This document shows, piece by piece, positions 12,759 through 25,400 of a stretch of 64,000 bases of DNA. Position 1 is the first letter of the stretch. Each line of letters opens with the position of its first letter. The stretch is taken from positions 10,111,050 to 10,175,049 of the forward strand of contig NC_037647.1 of the NCBI RefSeq assembly GCF_003254395.2, in the 5' to 3' direction. Position numbers and translations under genes: made by a program. This DNA comes from Apis mellifera. Taxonomy: Eukaryota > Arthropoda > Insecta > Hymenoptera > Apidae. The notes beneath the pieces are model-generated. The model ran no database searches and had not been told where the DNA came from. It was given only the letters and a program-made list of their open reading frames with translations.

Positions 12759-15404
12759 ATGGAGAGAGCACATACTACATATATAGGAAGTGATAATCAT
12801 TATTTAGACTATTGGGAAGAATATCAAAAGATGATGGAAGAAACCAAGCTATTGGATGATTATCTTGAAGAAGAATGTCCACGCAACTATGATGGTATGT
12901 ATTTTCTTCTTAGTATTTTTTTTTTAATTAATTTTGATTAAAAAAGAAAATTAACTTTTCAAAGATGGCGAAGAAGAAGCTGAATGGTTACGTATAGCTG
13001 GTTTAGGACAATTAACGGAAGCATGGAAGGCAGGAAGAGAAGTACAACCAGATGAATTGGGTGCAGCATTACGTCCTTTGTCTCGAGCACAAGCTGAAGC
13101 AGTAAAACGTCGTGTTAGATCACTTAATCATACTGTGAAACACCGTTTTAATCAACGACAACGCGTTCGGAAACCAGATATTAGAGATGTTTTTAAAGAT
13201 GTGGAGGTACAAATCAAATTATATAATAAATAAAAATTACAAATTAAATAATATTAAAAATTAAATTATTTTTTATTAACGCATCGTTAGGCATCTAGTA
13301 CCGGGACGAGATCGCGTAGTGCTACACCTGATTCTTTAGATTCTGCAACAGATGCAATACCGGAAAATGTTTCGTCAACACCTCCATCGTTGACAACGGT
13401 TGCCATTATGGACGGTCATCATACAAAGTAAGATTTGTTCATTATTCATTTCCATTATGATATTTATAAATATATGTTAATTAATTATTTTACATTTTGA
13501 GTAACACTACTGTTCCAAACTTTGTATCGGTATTTGAACAAGTACCAAATGAATGTAAAGAAAGAGTGCGTAGAACGCCAAGTGCACCATCATCGACGAT
13601 CGACACAGTGGTAGAACAGTCGGTAACTTCATTGCCTGTTCAAGAGATTTTTAGACGTGCTGGAAATTGGTTACGAGGTGATGTTGCTAATGATTCAGGT
13701 ATTGATGATCCATTTTTAGAAACTATTTTTAACGTATTTGTGATTTTACATAGATGAATACATTTGTAGAAGGAATTCAATTAACAAGCTATCATAGGTT
13801 AGGAACGATACATGTTTCAAAACCTAGTATACAAAGACGAAGCGGAAGTGATCCTAGCGAAGTAGCAAATGTTACAACTTTAGGCGAAGCTATTGAAAAG
13901 TTGAATACTTCAAAAGATTCGACTTTGAGGTGTGATTCAAAAATTCTAATCTCTTTTTGTATGAAGTTTGAGGAATCATTTTTATATAAAATATATATGG
14001 ACACGTAAAATTTTAGAAGAAACTCTGGTGGTCACGCAACGGTAACACGAAGTCATAGTAGCTTATATGGATTAACGAGGCCAACCGATGAACGTTTAAT
14101 AACACATCCGTTAAATCGTACATCTTCTCATGGTCACTTAAGTTTCGAGGAAATGTGTAAAGGAAATGAAATAAAATCAAAAGTATGGAATTCAGAAGTT
14201 ATAGCTCCACCTGATGATGTTCAGACTCGACTAGGAATAGAGATGCTTACGCAACGAGATTTAACCAAATTACAACCATTATTATGGCTTGAACTTACCG
14301 CGGTATTTGACAAATATAACGTACCATTAAAAAAACGCAAACCAAATAAACGTCGAACAAAAGGTTTGTAGAATTTATAGAATTAAAGTTATTATTAAGA
14401 TGTTGAAAATTATTTAACAACATTATATTCGTAGCTGGAAATCTATTCGGGGTTTCATTATCAACTCTTTTACTTCGAGATAGTCAATTATCGTCCGAGG
14501 AGAGTAATATTCCATTAGTATTTCAAAAACTTTTTAACGAATTAACGAGACGTGGTGTTAAAGAAGAGGGTATTCTTCGCGTTGGAGGACATAAGCAGAA
14601 AGTACAAATTTAAATTACAAAAGAAATTCATACGTTATTTTTCGAATGAATGACTATCATATTGTTTCGTTTCAGGTTGAATCAATATGCATGCAGCTGG
14701 AAACGGATTTCTATTGTAAACCTAAAGAAATGGATAAGTTGTTTAAACACATGTCGTGCCATGATTTGTCGGCAGTTCTGAAAAAATTGCTGCGTGATTT
14801 ACCGCAACCATTGCTTACTGTAGAGCTTATCGACGCTTTTTACCAAAGTCACGGTAAGTTATGTGTTTAAATAAAAAAGCATTAAAACGTGATCGATTAG
14901 ATTTGTTTGACTTGATGCAGAATCAGATGTATATTTTAAAGTGCATGAATCTATTTCGATATAAATATTCGATATGATTTTTTTTAAAAATATAAATCAC
15001 TATTTCGTTTTATTTCCGTACACACAGGAGTGAAAGATCATCAGGAATTGTCATACGCTTTAAATTTGCTGGTGTTATTGCTTCCGATAGAACATCGTTG
15101 TACTTTGAAGGCGTTGGTTAAATTCTTGAAACTGATTGTGGAAAATCAAGCGTCAAATAAAATGTCGATTCATAATGTAGCGATGATAGTGGCACCATCT
15201 TTATTTCCACCACGATATATTCATTCTCGTGATCGCACCGATTTGTGCGCACAAGTTAATATGGCTGCCATATGCTGCCAAGTGACGGAGGCTCTTCTCA
15301 TTAACGCGAATAAATTGTGGTATGTACCAAACGATCTCTTGAATCAATTACGCAGACATTCTGAAGAAGAAAGATATCGAAAGTATAAAAAAAAATTTTA
15401 TTGA
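12759..15404 (+). CDS. conu: Rho GTPase-activating protein of the ARHGAP18/28/conundrum family
   Basis: This RhoGAP stimulates GTP hydrolysis by Rho-family GTPases; the Drosophila orthologue Conundrum acts on Rho1 and binds Moesin. Exons are 12759-12894, 12965-13206, 13291-13427, 13502-13698, 13770-13929, 14017-14363, 14435-14601, 14676-14853 and 15028-15404, giving 646 aa with every phase consistent. The N-terminal DYWEEYQKMMEE and EEEAEWLRIAGL blocks, the middle region with PVQEIFRRAGNWLRGDV, and the linker EGIQLTSYHRLGTIHV are typical of this subfamily. The RhoGAP domain runs from about residue 405 (FGVSLSTLLLRDSQ) to the end. It carries the arginine finger in EEGILRVGG and the conserved LKKLLRDLPQPLLT, and has NKMSIHNVAMIVAPSLFPPR. 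The intron at 13699-13769 is only 71 bp; its acceptor was chosen because it restores the frame and keeps the EGIQL block. Polyadenylation signals are at 15502 and, distally, at 16384. Confidence 0.92.
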
Positions 15405-16672
15405 CATTAACATTCATGATATCAAGAAATTTATACATGTGCTGGTACAATTTGCGCGAACACGTTCTCATTTCTTTACATATAAACGTTTAATGATATT
15501 CAATAAAATTTTGAAAAAAGAAAAAGAGAAAAAAAAAAGAATGAAAAAAAAAGTTAAATTAAAAGAAGTTAGTATTATAATTTTGAGGTTAGCGTAATAA
15601 GTTAGTTGATAAACAGTTTGTGAGAGAATATTATTATCTTCTGTCAATTAAATTATAATCGTACGACATAGTTTCGATATGCAAATTTCGTGATGATATA
15701 AAATTAGTTGGTTACTTGTCAATTAATGATGCGATCAATTTTATTAATACTACACGTCATAAGATACAACGAAGAGAAGAAATTTTGTGGATCTTTGGAC
15801 GTTGATGAAAATAAATTAAACATTCGTAAGATAAGTGATTCAGAAATAAAATATTGATCGTTAAAAGAAAGCTTCGTTTTCGATTAATCAATCGTTTTCC
15901 GCATTGAATTTGAACGTGCGCGCATAATATAAAGTTTTCACAATTGTAACAATAATTCGATACCATCGAACGCTGGTGCTAGATACAGGTATGAATTAGT
16001 ATGAAAACATAGTTAATTTAAAAAATTCGCAAATTATTATGCAGTAGCACAACTCACCTTTCAAATATCTATTGTATCGTGTGAATATTCTAATTTATTA
16101 TTAACGATTAAGCGCCCACGCACGAATGTGTGTGAAGCATTTGCGATTTATAGCATATAGCTATACATTTGTATTACTTTTTTTATCTATAAATGTATAT
16201 CGATAATTTATGTAGCTCGTTTAATTTTGTTCCAAATCAAACAAAACGAAGGAAAAAGCGTATAAAGGATCACCGCAAACTTTTATTAAAAGTTGATATG
16301 CTTCTTTCTCGTGTTTTTCAATGCGCCATATTATTATAAATAATTGTACATATTATGCAACATAAGATTGTTACATTTATGTCAATAAAGTGCCAAAGAA
16401 AATAAAAGCCAATGACGATTTCTTCATTCAATGTTCGTTCTTCAATTGATATTGTATTATGCTAAATTAAAAAAGTGAGGTTAAGGAAATTAGAATATAC
16501 ATAGAATATATTAGTTATTTCAATAAATGATGAATGAATACATCGAGAACGATACACCAGAATTGTATTCGATTAAGATACACGATAAAGTTCAAAAAGA
16601 AAAGAATTAAGAAAAATAGAATTACATAATTGTGACTAGATTTCCTTGAGAGAAAAAAAGATAGAAATAGAA
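15405..16672. other. Convergent 3' region between RhoGAP (+) and nuclear receptor (-)
   Basis: This holds the 3' UTR of the RhoGAP gene (AATAAA at 15502 and 16384) and presumably the short 3' UTR of the nuclear receptor running the other way (TTTATT on the + strand near 16280). No coding sequence is visible. Confidence 0.6.
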
Positions 16673-18363
16673 TCAACGCACAGACGCGATTACTTTTTCA
16701 AGATCAATGTCTCCGATAATAGGTGCAAAAAGATCGTTGGCTAATTTCCGGGGACAGGAAGCAGTCAAAATAGGAAGGATGAGCATAAGTTTGGCCACTC
16801 TGACCGATGATTCGGTTTTACCAGCAAGATGCCGAGCCAGAATTTCCACCGCGGTGTCCATTGCCCGCGACGTTAAACGAATGCCATTCATCGTTTCAGC
16901 GATTTCTGGATGTCGATTAAAAAAAAAAAAAAAAAAAGAAAAGAAAAGGAAACTTTATAAAAGAGGGTAGGAATAAATAAAAAAATACGGTATTTAATCA
17001 CGAAGAATGTTATATGCATAAAAGTAATTAATTACCGGGTCGACAGAGAATCAAGGTTTCCAGAACCGAGAATTCGATTCGATCAGGTTGTAAGCTAGAG
17101 ATGACGGCTCTTGCCGCGAATATAGCATCGTTCACGGTGTCGTCGTTGGATGTGCTCGTATTTCGAAAATTGGTCAGATCGATCGGCCAGATCGCGGCTC
17201 GTAGAACAAACGCCGCAGCCCATCCTCTTCGAAGAATTTTATTCTGTTCCTCCAGATCGAGCATAGAAAATTCTCGATGTTGTCGAGCAGCTAGGACAGT
17301 CGCGAAGAATATCCGAGCCGCGATTTCATATCGTATCGTATCTCCTAGAAGTAATTTTATTAACTATCCTCTATTTTACGTACTAGCTTTTTCCTTTTCT
17401 ATCCACGTGTGGAAGAAAAGAAAAAGATTCGAGAACGACGGGATGCGAAAACTTCTATTACCGGTAGAAAGAATCTTGGGAGATTGAGGAGGAGAATAGA
17501 TTTGTCTGGTCGATGAGGAAGAGATTCCGGCGGTATTGACGCTAGCGTTGCTCGCGTGGTATCGCATCACTGTATTCTTCGTTGTTAAAATGGCCGTTGC
17601 GATTCCTGATTCCGACGAGGAAAGAGATACCGGTGGTGGCAGTGGCGTCGGCGACGACGACGAAATGCGAAAGAAATCGCGAGCGACGGCTGCGATCTTG
17701 GTTCGAACGCGTGGCCCTCTCTCTTCTTGAACGGCTGAGCAAAAGACAAACGAAGTAACGGGAACTATTTTATTGGATAAACGATCGTGAATTGACGAAT
17801 CATTGAAAGATCACGACGATAGCGTTGCGACGGCGTGGATAAAAATAATTGAAATTGTTCTGTCAACGCGAAGGAGACTTCCGACACACGGTATTGTTTA
17901 CATCTCGTTTAACTCTATGATTACGCATGCATGGATTGCGATCGAACTCGATTCGGTTTACTTACCTGCCGTGTTCATGCCAACGGTAAAGCACTTCTTC
18001 AGGCGACAATATGGACACCAATTACGTCTCGCTTTATCGACGAAGCATGCTCCAATGCCAGCTGAAAAATTTCACGAAATCGCGACATTTTGCGTTTAAC
18101 CGATACAATACGAATTTGAAGGTTAAGAAAAAGAGAGATCTCGCGAACCTATGCAAGTAAAGAGGGCACCACGGCGCACTGATCGCTTAAAGAAACACGA
18201 GCAACCGTCGCAACAGTAAACTCCGTAATGTTTGCCATAGGATCGGTCGCCGCAAACTTTGCAAGCAACCGTTGTCGATAACGTTCTTCCTGTCTCGGTA
18301 AAAAGTCAAATTAATCGAATCTCGTCGATCACACGTTGATTCACAAGTAAAAAACTTACCCAT
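16673..18363 (-). CDS. NR2E-type orphan nuclear receptor, HR83-like
   Basis: This is a zinc-finger transcription factor of the tailless/PNR (NR2E) group. Coding exons in transcript order are 18363-18360, 18289-18149, 18061-17966, 17734-17462, 17344-17036 and 16905-16673, giving 351 aa with all phases consistent. The first exon encodes only Met plus one base (ATGG followed by a GTAAGT donor). The DNA-binding domain starts at about residue 9: VACKVCGDRSYGKHYGVYCC, then P-box CDGCSC, FFKRSVRRG, and the second finger with VDKARRNWCPYCRLKKCF. The AVQEERGPR extension is typical of NR2E receptors. A Ser/Pro-rich hinge follows. The ligand-binding domain (about residues 175-351) has LDLEEQNKILRRGWAAAFVL as its signature and ends DIDLEKVIASVR in the AF-2 position. 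The P-box CDGCSC matches my recollection of Drosophila HR83 (NR2E5) rather than tailless/dsf (CDGCAG) or HR51 (CNGCSG). The donor after exon 2 is GTTCGC, which is unusual. Family is certain; the HR83 assignment is probable. Confidence 0.85.
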
Positions 18364-19402
18364 CGTTCTATTACGAGATGAGAAAAATAAAAGGTGAAAT
18401 TGATATCAAAGATGGATAGTAGATTCAAGAATTTAATGATCACTAATATCACTCGTAATATTTGTAATCGATGATTCCTAAAGAAGGAAAAGGGAGACGC
18501 GAGAACGAATTCGATCGAACTCGACTCGTCACCGAGGACGGTTATGGTTAGACTGATCGCGAGAGAGGGGTGCTCGCGTCAGCTTGGTCGTCAGACCGCG
18601 AAAAAACAATATTTACCGAACATCAATGTGGAGAAATCGTTTGCGACAGGTTTGAGAGCAGGAGGGTAGTCAAAGCATTGAAGGATGTCCGAGAAACGAC
18701 AAAGACGAGGTCGAAAGCTGTGTTCTCTTTATTGCGCGTCGGAAAACTAATCATACAGGAACTGTACAAAAAAGCTGACATTTCTTCAAAGCGAGTTTGT
18801 CGTTTGCGTACCTCAGATTCGCCGCGTTCCTTTCGACACGCCTTTGGAACTAGTCTACCGTGGAAATCTACCGTGATTCGTGATTTGCGAATTATATTTA
18901 CAATCGAGTATCTTTTATACGCGAATACACTAGTATTTCGTCCGACGTATATATAAATACGTATGTTTCCAACACAATTCGATCGCACGAGAAAACGTGT
19001 GATTACGATCACGATCGTAATGAAATACATACGCGTCGCGTCCCCTCGAGAGAAGGCGAATCGATTAAGATCGATCGATACTTGAGCGGTCGCTGCGATA
19101 ATATTCAAAATGGCGGCGAGTCGTCTACGAACAATGAACGAAAAACATAAAACATCGTATATCGGCGTATTTTTCCCGCGCGTTCGTCGATCGATTTTTT
19201 TACGATTTGTAGTGTAGTGCAACGACGAGCGACAACGGATAAGTGACAAAACGAAAATACGAGCGACGATGAAATGCAAACGAAGAAAAACCCCGTATTA
19301 CCGAATTTCGCTGGTTTCGTCTCGTTCTTTTTTCTTTTTTTTTCTTTTCTTTTCTTTTTTTTTCTTTCGCTGTTGCCGCGTCGCGGAAACAATGAGATGA
19401 AA
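18364..19402 (-). other. Region between pannier 3' end and the nuclear receptor start
   Basis: About 1 kb separates the two - strand genes. It must hold the 3' UTR of pannier (an AATAAA on the - strand lies at about 18727-18732) and the promoter/5' UTR of the nuclear receptor. Overlapping ORFs on both strands have no recognisable domains and are treated as chance. A pyrimidine-rich + strand tract lies at 19323-19370. Confidence 0.5.
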
Positions 19403-22400
19403 TTACGTGGATGCCAATAACTTGGCAGCCGCGGTAACGTGATGCTGGTGATGGTAAGGTGCTTCCTGGCTCCCGTAATAAGTCTGTTGCTGATGCTCGC
19501 TGCTCGACACCCCGAGTTGATGCGGATGTTGATAATACGAGGAATACGGTTGACCAACGATCCCATCACAACTTCGAGGTTCCGTTTTGACGGTGGCCAC
19601 GCTTCCTGTCGCTAAAAGAGACGTGTGCCCGAGGTAAACCGGTCTCTCTGACGAACTCGAGCCACCACCGGCGGACGATTTGGACACCTCGATTTGATGT
19701 TGTTGCTGCTGCTGCTGTTGTTGCTGTTGCTGCTGCTGTTGCTGTTGCTGGTTACCCTTTAATTCTGTGGATCACATGAAGAGATCCGTGTCGATACGCA
19801 TAATTATATAGAAATTTATATTTAATATATATATAATATATAATAATATATTTCGAATTCAGCGAAATGAGCAAGGCCGATTTACATTGATATGATGATA
19901 TTCAATGTTATTGGATCACGTATGCATGCATATTATCTATAATTTATTTATATTTACAATTTTTTATATAGATATAAGAGAGGAATATTGAAAAAATAGC
20001 CTTTTTTTTGGCATTGCCTGAAAATGAAAGATTCATGAATTTTTAAAAATGCTCATCAAAAAATAAAATATTTTACTTTTTTGAAAAAAGTTGTTATGAA
20101 ATGTGAATGAGCATAGGAATCGAACTTGTTTAAACATTATTTCTTTTTCTTTTTTTCAGTATATTGAAATTTTTTAAATAATTAATAAAACAAATAAACT
20201 GATAAATTTAGTGAATCAGACAAAATTACTATATAATTATTATATAAAAAAATCATTGTTGCAAAGAAGCAACCAGTAATAAAAGACGTATTGACTGTTG
20301 TAAATTCAATTACTCAGAGTTGATAATATTAAGATATAATAATTTAAAAATAGTAAGTTAAATTTTGAAATACAATATCATCATATACAATTGATTATCA
20401 AAAATATAAAAATTGATGTAGAATGAAACAATAACATCAAAAACTAAATTATATTATTCGACAGGTCTAATAGCTTAAAATATTTTCTATGTCTCTTAAT
20501 TGACAAATTAAAAAAGCTGTTTTTGCACATACATATAAATGTAAACTCAATGTTCATGTTATTAGATGCTCACATATGACAATGAATTATTTTGATTCTG
20601 TTCTTAAATCGATTCACCTGTCAATTACTTCCAAGATTATTATTCAGTATTAAAAAAAGAAAAAAGTATAATGTTTAAAGACAAATTCAATTCTTACATT
20701 CCAATATTCATATTATTAGACTTATTTTTACAATTTTTCCAACATTTCTTCAAAAAATGATAAGAATATTTCTTGTTTCTTGGAAGACACTATTAAACAT
20801 AAGCATGAATTCTTCATACAACAAAAATGGTTATTTTTAAACGTTCCTCTTTGGATTAATATATATCCACACTTTGTTCATTGTTGGAAAGAAGTCCTGT
20901 AGAAAGAAATATCAGAATGATTTATTTTCATATGTATTTTTACTTCAACGCGTTATTTGTCAGCATAATATAAGATAAAGAAGAACAACAAGATCTACCA
21001 AAGCAATGAGATGCAATCTTGCTAATGATTTCATAATTGAAAATAATTAAATACTTTATATCATACTTTTATATTACATATAATATTATATTATACTTTA
21101 TATTATATTAAATTAATACAATTCCTCTATTTACAATTTGATTCAAAGAGAGATCAGGATCTAAAGTGATTTCATAGAGGAAGTACTCCAAGCAGAAAAA
21201 CATCCTTCTTCCCTTCTTTTCAACAGTGAACACCACTCGCTCACATAATATTTTCCTATTTTACAATCCACCAAAAAGCTTAATTCAATTCAATTCAATT
21301 TCGTAAATTCAGCGTAAATTCAGCCTTGTTTGCTCTTGTCTTTGCCAATCCAGATCCAATATTCTTAACAGACATATTTAAAAAAGCATGGATATTTTCT
21401 ACTTCAAAATTCCAGGATGCAAAACACGATCCAGATTACACAATTGATGAAGTTAAGATAATTTGTATATCCAAGCATCGAATAAAACAACTCTGAGAAA
21501 GAAAGGATCAATTATAAATATATATATATATATATAATTATTCACAATTTCAAGTAGTAAGCTTAAACTGCTCGTTATTTACCAATCTCTCTATTACTCA
21601 ATCTTTTCAATCTTTCACCGCCCAGAACTCTGCTCTTCTCCAAGATGGAAGAAGAGCTCCTAGCTTACCGGTGGAGGGAGAAGAAGCGGTCGAAACGGCG
21701 GCGGCGGCGGCGGCCTCGTGCTCGACGGTGGAGGACCTCGCGTTCGGCTCGGGTGTCTTTTTCGGCTTCCGTTTCCGCGTCTGGATCCCGTCCTTCCGCA
21801 TGGCCAGCGGTCTGTTCACGCCGTGCAGCTTGAAGTAGAGGCCGCAAGCGTTGCACACGGGCTCGCCCTCGTTGTTGCGCCTCCAAAGGGTCGTGGTGCG
21901 GGTGCCGCAATTCGTGCAACACAGACCCAACCGCCTGGTCGCGGTCTGAAAATTATTATTATTATTATTAATATTCGCAATTAATTTCGAATATGGTGAG
22001 TGGATTCGACATGCGATCGATTCCGCGACTTACCAAACGCTTCGACGGTTTTATCAGGGGCCTGTTCATCCCGTTCATCTTGTGGTACAGTCCGCACGCG
22101 TTGCACAGATAATGTCCTGTTCCGTCCCTCCTCCAAAGCGGAGTCGATATTGCGCCGCAATTAACGCACTCCCGACCCTCGCCGAATTGAAAATCCATCG
22201 CGGTGTCTGAAGGAAAAATACATCCCCCCTCGAGTATCGTCTCGATAATCTCGTTTGTCGTAATTTTGAACAATGCTAGGTAAGTTAAATTTATATAATT
22301 GATGACAAATGATTATTAAATTGATTTCTTATGGAGGAATTTTTTATAGATATATTCGTTCTGGAAGAAGGAATCTTGTAATTTTGAACAATGCCATGTA

Positions 22401-25400
22401 ACTTAAATTTATATAATTGATGACAAATGATTATTAAATTGATTTCTTATGGAGGAATTTTTTATAGATATATTCGTTCTGGAAGAAGGAATCTTGTAAT
22501 TTTGAACAATGCCATGTAACTTAAATTTATATAATTGATGACAAATGATTATTAAATCGATCTTTTATCGAGGAAATAATTTTTTACAGATATATTCGTT
22601 CTGGAAGAAGGAATCTTATAATTTTGAACAATGCTAGGTAACTTAAATTTATATAATTGATGACAAATGATTATTAAATCGATCTCTTATCGAGGAAATA
22701 ATTTTTTACAGATATATTCGTTTTGGAAGAAGGAATCTTGTAATTTTGAACAATACTAGATAACTTAAATTTATATAATTGATGACAAATGATTATTAAA
22801 TTGATCTCTTATTGAGGAAATAATTTTTTACAGATATATTCGTTCTGGAAGAAGAAATCTTGTTGTCGTAATTTTGAACAACGCTAGGAATTTAAATTTA
22901 TATTATATATTCCGATTTATATATTGCATAAAATCCTCCTTAAATTCATAATACAATTGTATTATCAATATAAATTGGATTGCTGATAAAAGATTTGTTG
23001 CTTCTCAATATGACGTTTGTCTTCAAGATAAAACATAACCTATAAATGCTACTGCTGTTGATATTAAAAGAAGTACTTTTACGGATATATTCGTTATGGA
23101 AGAAGAAACAACGTTAGGTAACTTAAATTTATATAATTAATCGACTGTAATTAAATTGATCTCTTATTGAAGAAATAATTTTTTACAGATATATTCGTTC
23201 TGGAAGAAGGAATCTTGTATTTATCGTAATTTTGAACAACGCTAGATAATTTAAATTTATATAATATATTCCGATATATTTGTGAAAGATTTGTAATTAT
23301 TGTTGCTTTTTGGTATGACATTTGTCCTCAAGGTAAAACATAACCTATAAATGCTGCTATTGATATTAAAAGAATTACTTTTATGGATATATTCGTTATG
23401 GAAGAAGGAATCTTGTTGATTATTTTGATGTTGGAACAACGCTAGATAACTTAAATTTATATAATTAATTCACAAATGATTATTAAATCGATCTCTTATT
23501 GAGAAAATAATTTTTTACAGATATATTCATTCTGGAAGAAGGAATTGTTGTTTATCGTAATTTTGATGTTGGAACAATGATAGATAACTTAAATTTATAT
23601 AATTAATCGACTGTAATTAAATTGATCTCTTATTGAAGAAATAACTTTTTACGGATATATTCGTTCTGGAAAAAGAAATCTTGTTATCGTAATTTTGAAC
23701 AACGCTAGATAATTTAAATTTATATAATATATTCCGATATATTCCATAAAATCCTCCTCAAATTCATAATAAAATTGTACAACCAATATAAATTGGATTG
23801 CTGATAAAAGATTTGTAATTATTGTTGCTCCTCAATATAACATTTGTCCTCAAAGTAAAACATAACCTATAAATGCTGCTATTATTGATTGCTGTTATTA
23901 AAAGAATTATTTTTATGGATATATTTGTTATGGAAGAAGAAATATTGTTGTATTATCGTAATTTTGACGTTGGAACAACGCTAGGTTAACTTAAATTTAT
24001 ATAATTAATCGACTGTAATTGAATTGATCTCTTATTGAGGAAATAACTTTTTATATTCCGTAAAATCCTCCTCAAATTCAATTTTATCACCAATATAAGG
24101 GATTGCTGATAAAGAATTTGTAATTACTGTTGCTCTTCAGTATGACATTTGTCCTCAAAATAAAACATAACCTATAAATGCTGTTGCTATTGATATTAAA
24201 AGAATTAATATTCCAATTCCTCAAACCCTTTCTAATTTATATACTCAATAAAATATATTTCGTCTAATATGAATGTATATTACTAAAAAGTAAAATGAGG
24301 CTCCATTTATATGAATTAAATACGAAATAATCATCCTGAATTTATATCTTTATATAATATCAGTAATCGATCAGAATGCAACAATGTATCGATAAAATAA
24401 ATCCGAAAGAAAAAATTCGAATTATTAAAAAAATTCCCAGGATTGATCCAAAATTTCATATATAATTAATATTCACAGAGATTGTAAATAAATTATCGAC
24501 ATAATTATTTTAAGAAAATCGTTAGAATTAAAGAAATTGAGAAATTTTTCCTTCTAAAAGAAAGAAAGAAAAAAAAATACAATCTTCGCTTTGTATTGTA
24601 TTGTAAAAACAAAAAATCAAATTTATCCAATTATCGAAAAATCCGAAAGATAAAACTTGTATCCTCTGCGTAATTGAAACGAGGTTAATTTCAAAGGATT
24701 AAATTAATCCGCAAATTTATATTTACATACGTAATATTCGTGCGGAGAGAGAGAGAGTGAGAGAGAGTATGTACCTCGAGAGAGGTATTTTAAGGTACTT
24801 TTATTAGACGTCGAGGAGACGTCGGATACGCGCGGTCTCGCCGAGGAAGAGTTACATTAAACTCCGCCGCGTGCATCGTCGCGGCGGAAAGAAGAAGAGT
24901 ACCGCACTCGAGCGCGGGAATTCGTTTGAAAGGAGCCGCTATCGCTTATTCGACGCAGATGGCCCACCACCAGCAGGCGTCGTCGCCGCAGCCGCGGTCG
25001 CCGGCGTCGTCGTCGTCGTCCACGATGCGTGGAGGAACCTCTCTATTCCTCCCCCCCCTCCTCCTTATCGAGCACGCATCCGTCGCACTCGGACTTTTCC
25101 TGTGCTCGGCTCAGGTCTGGTTAACGTCCATCGAGAACGTCTTTTCTTACCCCATCCTCCTCCTCCTCCTCCTCTTCGTGGTTTTACTCACGAAGAAAGA
25201 AGTGGATGGCGAAGGTAAATTTTCCAAACTTCTCCTTTATTCTTATTTTCGTTTCTTTCTTTCGCAGGAGGAAAAATGAATTAAATTTTGGATTTCTAGG
25301 AGATGGTAATATAACAGGGAGAGATTGATTTGAGAAATCAAAAATTCTGGATTTCTAGGAGATGGTAATATAACAGGGAGAGATTGATTTGAGAAATTAA

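Noticed and set aside
24871..25279. + strand ORFs of 115 and 117 aa inside pannier intron 2
   Set aside because: They derive from GCC/GTC and CTC trinucleotide runs and are better explained as part of a CpG-rich regulatory block.
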